NCBI GenBank assembly: GCA_947259225.1
Contig: CAMYLK010000007.1
Span: forward strand, 62,001 to 126,000
Length of the DNA: 64,000 nt
Source of the DNA: an uncultured Desulfobulbaceae bacterium
GTDB taxonomy: Bacteria > Desulfobacterota > Desulfobulbia > Desulfobulbales > Desulfobulbaceae
Reading direction: 5' to 3'
In this document: positions 57,148 to 64,000 of the stretch, piece by piece
Layout of the letters: each line of letters starts with the position of its first letter
Position numbering within the stretch: the first letter of the stretch is position 1
Program-made: the position numbers and the translations under genes
The notes under the pieces: model-generated
Told to the model about the DNA's origin: nothing
Database searches by the model: none
The model's input: the letters and a program-made list of their open reading frames with translations, nothing else

Positions 57148-57924
57148 TCATACAAGTAAAATAACCGTTCCGTGTCTGCCTGTGAGTTGTTCTCCTTCTT
57201 TTCTGCTTCGGCGATAGGAAAAAAAATCTTTACTGCAGGCCGTACAGATATTGACCTGGTCGATATTTGCTTTCGCAATTCCTGCCTCAAGTAACTGATA
57301 TCGGCTGATTGCCCAGAAGTTAAAATGATTCGGTGTTAACTGAAACCTGTGAAATTCCTTCGGCAGCTCGGTTCGGTAGTGAATAAATTCAGCACAGCAC
57401 GGACCTAGGGACGGGCTGATGACGGCGCGCAATGAACCTGGATCTGTCAGGTATTCTTGCTGCATGCGGGTAATTGTCGACGCAATAATATTCAATACAC
57501 TACCGCGCCACCCGCAATGAATTGCTCCGACCGCCATTTTGTCTGGATCATAAAGGAGGATAGCCTGACAGTCGGCCTGCTGGATAAGCAGGCCGATACC
57601 TGGAGTGGTGGTTATGAGGGCATCATACCCATCCAGTATAGTATCTTTATTTAGCTGCCCGACGGGCTGAATTTTATCTGAATGAACCTGGTTCGATGAG
57701 ACCAGAAAACGAATGCCCAGTGCGTCTTTAATTATCCGACGATTTGCAGCAACATGCTCAGGGTTATCCTCTACACTGTAACTGGTATTGAGTGAAGAAT
57801 ATGGGGACAGGCTTACTCCATTATAGCGGGTAAACATTCCATGGACTGTCTTGATTACAGTGCTCTGGTAACAGTGAGAAGAGGAGGAAATGTTAATTGT
57901 ATCCTGCGGCATAAGAACAAACAA
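57148..57924 (-). CDS. pgeF: Polyphenol oxidase/laccase-domain protein, PgeF family
   Basis: A 258-residue YfiH/PgeF-type protein. Zinc-site motifs are QADCQAILLYD, HCGWRGSVLN and GPCC, with CTAC near the C-terminus. Members were first described as multicopper oxidases; later work assigns purine nucleoside phosphorylase or peptidoglycan editing roles. The start could also be the Met at residue 5. Its promoter region is very short, since a terminator of the upstream porin gene lies directly at the start (57923-57955). Confidence 0.88.
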   Translation of the reverse strand: MFVLMPQDTINISSSSHCYQSTVIKTVHGMFTRYNGVSLSPYSSLNTSYSVEDNPEHVAANRRIIKDALGIRFLVSSNQVHSDKIQPVGQLNKDTILDGYDALITTTPGIGLLIQQADCQAILLYDPDKMAVGAIHCGWRGSVLNIIASTITRMQQEYLTDPGSLRAVISPSLGPCCAEFIHYRTELPKEFHRFQLTPNHFNFWAISRYQLLEAGIAKANIDQVNICTACSKDFFSYRRSRKEGEQLTGRHGTVILLV

Positions 57925-57955
57925 AAAGGGGGAAAGCCGTTTAAGGCTTTCCCCC
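57923..57955 (-). terminator. Rho-independent terminator after the DUF3373 gene
   Basis: On the minus strand, GGGGGAAAGCC pairs perfectly with GGCTTTCCCCC (57928-57938 and 57945-57955), 6-nt loop, followed by a T run at 57927-57923. It lies 30 nt after the DUF3373 stop and touches the pgeF start. Confidence 0.93.
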
Positions 57956-57984
57956 GGATTTCAATGAATCAGGTAAATACTTGA

Positions 57985-59691
57985 TTAAAAGAAAATGTCA
58001 AATGTGAGGTAAACCTGGTGCATGTCATCAAGCGCCGGGTAGAACTGGGCGTTCAACGGGTCATTTGCCAGTTCGTCTACGTCAACCGGCTGGCCAAGCC
58101 ATGAGCCTGAGTAAGTGTAGTCATACTTATAGTAGAGGTAGCCAAGACGCATGAAGGTTTTGGCGTACTTGGAGATGGCCTCACCTGTCGGCAGGTCGTA
58201 GATCATGTAGGCTTCAATCACCTGACCGCGGGTTGCAAGCTTGGAGGCATACAGATAGTCTTCAGCAGGTGTCATGGATATCCAGTACTCTGATCCCCAG
58301 TTGTACTCAAGGCCAAGCTTCAGCCTGATGTCGTTCAGGTCATACCTGATACCGGCATAGATGGAGTAACCATCCTGATCTTCAAGGGGACCCCACCAGG
58401 AAGTGAGCAGGCTGTTCCCGGCTTCATCGTATCCGCTCGGGTTTGTGCGGCTCCAACCACCGGCCAGGAACCAGTTAAGCTCACCTATCTTGTCCATGTA
58501 GACACCGGTTGTGTGGTAGATATTACCCAACTGGGCCTTATCGAGGATACCGTTGCCGGCAGTTATACCACTGAGTTCAAGAGGGTTGGGATAATCGATG
58601 CCGTCAGGGGTGTTGACCAGGTTGAAGGCTTCAAAGGCCTGTATTGTGAGAAACCTGTTACCTTTTTTCAGAACATCCCAGCTGAAGCCTGCGAAATCCA
58701 TGTCATTCAGATTGTTGGTGCTCAGGCCATCTTCAAAGCCTCGACCGTAACAGAAGCGGACCCGGCCGGTTCCCATCTCGCCGTCACCCCACTGATAGGC
58801 ATAACCAAGGGTTAATCCATCAAAAGCGTAATCCATGAAAGCGGTAGGCGAGGCCATTCTTTGACCTGTGCCAAGGCGAATTTCTGCCGGTGGACCGTCT
58901 GTTGTCGGGCGACGTCCAATGGAGAGCCAGATGGGCTGGCCGCCGATATTGGTCCAGTTGAAGATAGCACGGTCAACCCGCAGGATGTTGTCAAAGGGCT
59001 GGCGAGTGGAGTTGCCGTCCCAGTTGAAACTGTTGAGGGTGAACGGGCTTCCCATGGTGGCAGAAGGATTGGATTGCATGCCCCAGGTTTTATACATTGC
59101 CAGGCGGCCTTTGAAATCCATATTCTCGGTGGCCTTGACGTTTAAGTTCAGGCGCAGCCGGTTGGTCATCAGCGTATCGTTGTCAACATCGTAGCTTTCC
59201 ACAGGAACAAAACCCATCTGCTGGAATAGACCGGCCCGCTGCTGGGGGGTAAACTGCTTGAAGCCCTGTACGGCCTGTCTAACGAATTCCACAGGATAAG
59301 GCCCCGGGAAACCAAAGCCACCCTGGGAAGGGGGGGCACCAAGGGCCATGTTGAACCCCTGGGCTACGTCAAAGACAGAGTATTGCCTCGCTGTGGATGA
59401 ATTCATGCCGACCAGGCTTGCTCTGAAATCACCGTACCATTTGAAACGGGCAGCAAGATCCCATGCTTCGGATTTGTCCGCAAGCATTTCGTCCATATCT
59501 TCAACCTGGCCGCCAACCTGAGTTAGTGCCTCGTTCTGCTGGGCAAGCTGAGCCTTGAGTTCGTCAAGCTGACGGGACAACTCATCAATTTTCTGGTTCA
59601 GGTCGGCTGGTGCCTTGCCTGCACTGGCTGCAGCCATTCCGGGTAGGGCAATAAGTCCTGCCAGGGCAAGCATGGAAAATTTTTTGACCAT
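57985..59691 (-). CDS. DUF3373 outer-membrane beta-barrel protein
   Basis: A 568-residue exported protein with signal peptide MVKKFSMLALAGLIALPG..., a short coiled coil (LNQKIDELSRQLDELKAQLAQ), and a long barrel region that ends IFF. It matches the DUF3373 group found in Desulfobacterota and Campylobacterota, thought to be porins. The start at 59691 follows a GAGGAAAG site; five extra residues upstream are not needed. It is a single gene with its own terminator. A role as a major nonspecific porin is plausible; its substrate is unknown. Confidence 0.82.
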   Translation of the reverse strand: MVKKFSMLALAGLIALPGMAAASAGKAPADLNQKIDELSRQLDELKAQLAQQNEALTQVGGQVEDMDEMLADKSEAWDLAARFKWYGDFRASLVGMNSSTARQYSVFDVAQGFNMALGAPPSQGGFGFPGPYPVEFVRQAVQGFKQFTPQQRAGLFQQMGFVPVESYDVDNDTLMTNRLRLNLNVKATENMDFKGRLAMYKTWGMQSNPSATMGSPFTLNSFNWDGNSTRQPFDNILRVDRAIFNWTNIGGQPIWLSIGRRPTTDGPPAEIRLGTGQRMASPTAFMDYAFDGLTLGYAYQWGDGEMGTGRVRFCYGRGFEDGLSTNNLNDMDFAGFSWDVLKKGNRFLTIQAFEAFNLVNTPDGIDYPNPLELSGITAGNGILDKAQLGNIYHTTGVYMDKIGELNWFLAGGWSRTNPSGYDEAGNSLLTSWWGPLEDQDGYSIYAGIRYDLNDIRLKLGLEYNWGSEYWISMTPAEDYLYASKLATRGQVIEAYMIYDLPTGEAISKYAKTFMRLGYLYYKYDYTYSGSWLGQPVDVDELANDPLNAQFYPALDDMHQVYLTFDIFF

Positions 59692-59891
59692 TCTTTCCTC
59701 CTCCAATTTTTTCGGGATATTTCTGATGCCGGCAAGGCTGTTCTTTTGTAAAAAATAACAGCTATAGCCAGATTACTTGAAAACAAGGTACTTAAATTTT
59801 TCTATCGCATTTATGGTGTGATGTCAACAAGTCCCGCGAAGAAAGTTAAAAAAATTGTACCCGGAAGAAAGTGTCTGTAAGTGAATGGATA

Positions 59892-62159
59892 TCAGGATGA
59901 AAAATTAAAGGTCATTTTCCCGTGTCTGTTGCCGATTTTGACCTCACCGCCTTTGGATAGAGAGCCAAAGAGGATTTCTTCGGTCAATTTGTCGCCGATC
60001 TCTTTCATGATCAGGCGCCTGAGAGGCCGGGCTCCATAACCCGGATCATAGCCCTCTTTAGCCAACCAGTGGCGGGCGGCAGGGGTCAGGGTGATGGTTA
60101 CTTTTTTGTCTGCAAGTTGGGCCTGGAGCTCACCGGTCATCTTGTCGACAACTTTTTCTACAGTCTGGGTGTCAAGTGACTGGAAGGTGATAATTCCATC
60201 CAGCCGGTTCCTGAATTCTGGTGAGAAAAGGTTCTTGATGGCTTTTTGTTCCTTGCCCCCGGCATCCCCAAGAAAGCCAATAATGTTTTCACTCATCTCC
60301 CTTGCCCCGGCATTCGTAGTCATAATGATGACGACATTGCGGAAATCTGCCCGGCGACCTGAATTATCAGTCAGGGTTGAATGGTCCATTACCTGCAGGA
60401 GGATGGAGAATACGTCCGGATGGGCTTTTTCAATTTCATCGAGGAGCAGAACGGAATAGGGATGTTTCCGAATGGCATCGGTCAACAGGCCGCCCTGTTC
60501 AAAACCGATATAACCCGGGGGAGCGCCGATGAGCCTAGCAACAGCATGTTTCTCCATATATTCACTCATATCGAAACGCTCAAAATTGACTGTGAGAAGA
60601 TTGGCGAGCTGCCGGGCAACTTCAGTTTTGCCGACACCGGTCGGGCCGGCAAACAGGAACGAACCGGTAGGCGACTGGGGATTGCCAAGCCCTGCACGGG
60701 AGCGCTTGATTGACTGGACAACAGTGTCAATGGCTTCGTCCTGCCCGAAAATGACTGATTTAAGATCATTCTCCAGGTGAAGCAAGTTGGTGTAGTCCTG
60801 GGCCGTTTTGCTGGTGACGGGAACACGGGCTATTTTTGAGACGATACGCTCCACATCCCGTGTACGGACAATACGCCCGGTCTTGCCGGCCAAACGAAAA
60901 GCCGCTCCAACTTCGTCCATTACGTCTATAGCCTTATCGGGCAGAAATCTATCATTGATATATCGTTCTGCCAGTTCCGCAGTCGCGTTGATTGCTGTTT
61001 TAGCATAGCGGATCTGGTGGTGCTCCTCGTAGCGTGACTTGAGACCGTTTAAAATGCTGCAGGTGTCTTCAACAGAAGGTTCCTCAATATCGATTTTCTG
61101 AAACCGCCGGGAAAGGGCCCGGTCTTTTTCAATATGATTCTTGTATTCTTCGTACGTTGTACTGCCTATACAGCGAATTGTGCCGGCCTGAAGAGCAGGT
61201 TTAAGGAGGTTGGATGCATCCATCGAGCCGCCGCTCGTTGCTCCCGCACCAACTATGGTGTGCATTTCATCAATGAACAGGATCGCGTTGTCCATTTTTT
61301 CGATGGCACCAATTACTGCCTTCAGCCTTTTTTCAAAGTCACCTCGATATTTGGTCCCGGCGACCAGGGTTCCCATGTCAAGCATATAGATTTCCGTGTC
61401 CTGCAGCAGGTCGGGCACATATTTGCTGGAATCCTTGCTTTCTTCTTTTCTGGCGACCTGGTCCTCGTGAATTCGTAGGGCCAGGCCTTCTGCAAGAGCT
61501 GTTTTGCCGACCCCTGGTTCACCAACAAGAAGAGGATTGTTTTTTCGGCGGCGACACAGGACCTGCATCATGCGCATGAGTTCCTGATCGCGGCCTATAA
61601 GAGGGTCGATATTGCCTTTCTCGGCACGTTTTGCAAAATTGACTGTAAATTGTTCAAGCGGGTCTCCATCAGCTTTATCTTTTTTCTTTTCAGGAGTAGC
61701 AAGGGGTTTGGGCTGCGGTTCTTTCTTAAAAGTTTCAGGAAGTGAATGGGAGATGTACTCCAGCACCTCGAGCCGGCCTATGCCCTCTGTTCCAAGAAAA
61801 TAGACAGCATGGGAGTCCGGCTCGGCAAAAATGGCAACCAGAACATCGCCCGTGTCGACCTGTTTCTTGCCGCAGCTCTGTACATGGTTGACAGCCCTTT
61901 GCAGAACCCGGTTGAACGCTACAGTCTGGGACGGTTCGGCTGAAGTGTTTTTCAGAACCGGCAATCCGCCTGAGAAAAAACGCTCAAGACGTTTTTTGAG
62001 TTTTTCTTCGTTCCCTCCACATTGATTGATGACATGCTTGGCAAGGTCATCATACAGCAGGCCGTAAAGCATATGTTCCACTGTCACATATTCATGTCTG
62101 TGGGTCTTAGCTTCTTTAATCCCCTTGATAAGGGCAAGTTCCAGTTCGCGACTTAACAT
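59892..62159 (-). CDS. clpA: ATP-dependent Clp protease ATP-binding subunit ClpA
   Basis: AAA+ unfoldase that feeds ClpP. The 755-residue protein has an N-domain ([17 protein letters not shown]), a D1 module with [10 protein letters not shown] and VGAGATSGG, and a D2 module with [10 protein letters not shown] and [11 protein letters not shown], ending in a short basic C-terminus. The start is set at 62157-62159, the normal ClpA N-terminus; the longer frame from 62207 overlaps clpS. It follows clpS by 20 nt, the usual adaptor-unfoldase pair. ClpP is not in the window. Confidence 0.95.
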   Translation of the reverse strand: MLSRELELALIKGIKEAKTHRHEYVTVEHMLYGLLYDDLAKHVINQCGGNEEKLKKRLERFFSGGLPVLKNTSAEPSQTVAFNRVLQRAVNHVQSCGKKQVDTGDVLVAIFAEPDSHAVYFLGTEGIGRLEVLEYISHSLPETFKKEPQPKPLATPEKKKDKADGDPLEQFTVNFAKRAEKGNIDPLIGRDQELMRMMQVLCRRRKNNPLLVGEPGVGKTALAEGLALRIHEDQVARKEESKDSSKYVPDLLQDTEIYMLDMGTLVAGTKYRGDFEKRLKAVIGAIEKMDNAILFIDEMHTIVGAGATSGGSMDASNLLKPALQAGTIRCIGSTTYEEYKNHIEKDRALSRRFQKIDIEEPSVEDTCSILNGLKSRYEEHHQIRYAKTAINATAELAERYINDRFLPDKAIDVMDEVGAAFRLAGKTGRIVRTRDVERIVSKIARVPVTSKTAQDYTNLLHLENDLKSVIFGQDEAIDTVVQSIKRSRAGLGNPQSPTGSFLFAGPTGVGKTEVARQLANLLTVNFERFDMSEYMEKHAVARLIGAPPGYIGFEQGGLLTDAIRKHPYSVLLLDEIEKAHPDVFSILLQVMDHSTLTDNSGRRADFRNVVIIMTTNAGAREMSENIIGFLGDAGGKEQKAIKNLFSPEFRNRLDGIITFQSLDTQTVEKVVDKMTGELQAQLADKKVTITLTPAARHWLAKEGYDPGYGARPLRRLIMKEIGDKLTEEILFGSLSKGGEVKIGNRHGKMTFNFSS

Positions 62160-62179
62160 AGTATTTTTTCCTAACTGAC

Positions 62180-62533
62180 TCATTGGGTCACTTTTTCCAG
62201 CGAGCACTTGAGTGGGAATTGATTCTGCCTGGCCATGTCGTGAACTATGGCCACCTTGGTTTCACCGATTTCCCGGGTATATACTCCTGCAACACCCAGT
62301 CCCTGGTGATGGACATTCAACATGATCCGCGTGGCTTCACTGGTGTCTTTTCTGAAAACGGTTTCAAGGATCATGACGACAAAGTCCATGGTTGTATAAT
62401 CATCGTTGTGGAGCAGCACTTTATACATCGGTGGCTCCTGGAGTTCGGTCCTTTCCTTCCTCAGGGTTTCTTCCTGAAGATCAGTTTTGTCCTTTCCTGT
62501 CCCTGTGGAATTCTGATTAAGCTCAATCTTCAT
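62180..62533 (-). CDS. clpS: ClpS adaptor protein
   Basis: A 117-residue adaptor for N-end-rule substrates of ClpAP. The core MYKVLLHNDDYTTMDFVV binds N-terminal residues, with DD and the hydrophobic pocket present, followed by GVAGVYTREIGETK, the conserved surface loop. The first 30 residues are variable, as normal. Directly upstream of clpA in one unit. Confidence 0.93.
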   Translation of the reverse strand: MKIELNQNSTGTGKDKTDLQEETLRKERTELQEPPMYKVLLHNDDYTTMDFVVMILETVFRKDTSEATRIMLNVHHQGLGVAGVYTREIGETKVAIVHDMARQNQFPLKCSLEKVTQ

Positions 62534-62561
62534 CGTTCCTATTATATCATCGATTATAGTA

Positions 62562-63965
62562 TTAATGTAATGCTCCGTGATATTTTTTCAAGACCGGTTT
62601 GTCTGGGGAACCGAGCATATTTAATATGAGATGCTGAATAACTGTATCCGATGCTATTGGTGAGCCCTTAAGACGAAAATCTGCCTGGAGTATAAGTTCC
62701 ATCCATCTTCTCAGCGTGGAGATTCGATAAGCTGAAGCAGTTTTGAATTGCATATACACCGCGTAGGGATGCCCTGAAAGCTCTTTTTTCCACTGCTGAT
62801 TATTTTTTAATAGGGGAAGGCACTGCTGCTGAAAAAGAGCAGGTGACATCGAATGGCTGTAGGCGGTTTCGGGAAGTTCCTGAAGCGCCCGAAACAAAAG
62901 CAGTGTTCGCATATAATTTCTAAGCGTTGCAATAATTGCCAGGGGATGGATACCGTTTTCCTGGAGCCGCTCTGCCACTACAAGAGACCGTTCCATATCT
63001 CTTTTGCCCAGAGCTTCAGTCAGTTCGAAAAGTGCTTCCTGTCGTGTTCGTCCGACCAGGGCATCAAGGTCCTCTCGTTCAATTTTTTTCCTGGAGCCGG
63101 TAAAGAGGGCCAATTTTTCTGTCTCCATGGCCACTGCTACCGGATGAAATCCAACCCTTTCAAAAAGAAGGTCCGCCACACCTTGTCCCATGGTTTTATT
63201 ACGGCGGGAAAGTGTATCATTTAACACTTCAAAAAGGACGGATCGTTGAGCCTTTTGCGCGCGGCTGCTGCTTCCAGTCTCTACACTGAGATCGACAACC
63301 ACATGCTTGTCAGCCAGAAGCTTGAAGGACCGTTTCCGTTTGTCTACATCTTCCGACAGCAGCAGCAGAACATTTTGAGGAGGGATACCTGAAGCCAGAG
63401 TGTCCTCAAGGAGTTGAGCAGGGTCGCTGGCAGTTGCTGCTTCCGTCATAGTTTCGTCATCGGAAGCTGAACTGAGCAACTCAGAAGTCCAGGCAACGTC
63501 TTCCTGAGGTTTGGTGAAACCGAATATTTTTTTCCATCCGCTGGCTGTGAGTGATGCCGGATCATTATCAGGATCGGAACTGTTCAAGCCTGCTGCTTCA
63601 AGCATAGCACAAAAGTAACTGGCCGCCAGGGAAAGATTATTTTCTTTTTTAGCTGTAACTGTTTTTTTCCACAATGCATGAGTATTTTTTTGTGAATGAA
63701 ATAGCCTGGTGTCATTGATGCGGTAGACCTGACGGCCGGGAAAAAGGCTGTAACTGTTTAATTTCCCGAGTATTATTGAAAAATTTTCCCGGCTTCCGTC
63801 GATGAGATGAAGGTTGCCGCCATCCTTAAGGAGAACATTGGTGATTTTTTCTGCAGCCTGCTGGCAGAGGAACCGTTCGCCAAAGAGCAGGTAGACCTGG
63901 GAAGAATCTTGTTTGGTAATATTGTTCAACTGGCTGTCCAGTTTGTCTCGGGTAATAATGGTCAT
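62562..63965 (-). CDS. holA: DNA polymerase III delta subunit
   Basis: Clamp-loader delta subunit of 467 residues. The N-terminal QVYLLFGERFLCQQAAEKI is the HolA entry, and the third-domain LKLEKL-like helices are seen around LFELTEALGKRDMERS and ILATLRNYMR. It is about 120 residues longer than E. coli HolA; the extra part is a Ser/Asp/Glu-rich insertion around residues 150-185, which looks disordered. The start (63963-63965) overlaps an upstream stop codon by ATGA, so an additional gene lies upstream. Confidence 0.85.
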   Translation of the reverse strand: MTIITRDKLDSQLNNITKQDSSQVYLLFGERFLCQQAAEKITNVLLKDGGNLHLIDGSRENFSIILGKLNSYSLFPGRQVYRINDTRLFHSQKNTHALWKKTVTAKKENNLSLAASYFCAMLEAAGLNSSDPDNDPASLTASGWKKIFGFTKPQEDVAWTSELLSSASDDETMTEAATASDPAQLLEDTLASGIPPQNVLLLLSEDVDKRKRSFKLLADKHVVVDLSVETGSSSRAQKAQRSVLFEVLNDTLSRRNKTMGQGVADLLFERVGFHPVAVAMETEKLALFTGSRKKIEREDLDALVGRTRQEALFELTEALGKRDMERSLVVAERLQENGIHPLAIIATLRNYMRTLLLFRALQELPETAYSHSMSPALFQQQCLPLLKNNQQWKKELSGHPYAVYMQFKTASAYRISTLRRWMELILQADFRLKGSPIASDTVIQHLILNMLGSPDKPVLKKYHGALH

Positions 63966-64000
63966 AACGTTATGAGTTTGTCAGGCTGACAGCCCTGCTT
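63962..64000 (-). CDS. 3' end of an upstream gene, cut by the window edge
   Basis: The ATG of holA overlaps a TGA (63962-63964) of a frame that stays open to the window edge for 12 codons, reading K-Q-G-C-Q-P-D-K-L-I-T-L. In related genomes lptE often precedes holA, which would fit, but 12 codons are too few to identify it. Confidence 0.3.
   Translation of the reverse strand, partial: KQGCQPDKLITL

Overview
The window looks like chromosome of an anaerobic Gram-negative bacterium of the Desulfobacterota (old Deltaproteobacteria), most likely near the Desulfobulbales. That placement is inferred from gene content: a decaheme cytochrome with an MtrB-type porin, a tungsten-type aldehyde:ferredoxin oxidoreductase, a short-form ThiC, the paired rSAM/selenodomain-associated glycosyltransferases, a DVU0298-family protein, a DUF3373 outer-membrane protein and many GTG/TTG starts. 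I see no rRNA, tRNA, CRISPR array, insertion sequence or phage gene.

Layout. 1-5100: housekeeping and small genes (mutM, a phosphopantetheinyl transferase, cvpA, two glycosyltransferases, UPF0280, PilZ and excalibur proteins). 5160-9920: nucleotide-sugar genes (rfbD, rfbA, phosphomannomutase, manC), then a second PilZ protein. 10719-17816: a very tight five-gene operon with a decaheme cytochrome lipoprotein, an MtrB-like outer-membrane porin, two periplasmic binding proteins without a transporter, and a hybrid histidine kinase with a c-type heme motif in its periplasmic domain. This is the most interesting part of the window and looks like an extracellular-electron-transfer conduit with its own sensor. 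18340-23956: amtB, glnB, glnD and glnA, ending in a clear terminator. 24067-29329: an M48 protease, a membrane-anchored unknown, and an aldehyde oxidoreductase/class II aldolase pair. 29635-32535: an FtsX/ABC/DUF2318 cassette with two Fur-box-like sites. 32748-35335: glnK, a second amtB and a small porin behind a sigma-54-type promoter. 35751-41065: thiC, an unknown membrane protein, a cNMP-binding/DUF4388 protein, a deaminase, fabB and an SDR. 41066-47618: an accessory stretch with a probable decayed lipoprotein gene, secreted metallo-hydrolase, PQQ-type dehydrogenase, a large SBBP-repeat protein and a gene-poor gap. 47619-64000: mostly core genes (ferritin, a nitrilase-RfaE2 fusion, hisS, aspS, pcnB, pgeF, clpS, clpA, holA) plus a DUF3373 porin.

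How the parts connect. Nitrogen control is over-represented: two PII/AmtB pairs in opposite gene order, each behind a TGGCAC-N5-TTGAT element, plus GlnD and a glutamine synthetase of the type that lacks the adenylylation loop. Periplasmic and outer-membrane functions are also prominent (four predicted outer-membrane barrels, several secreted enzymes). All assignments are from reading protein and DNA motifs by eye; no database search was run.
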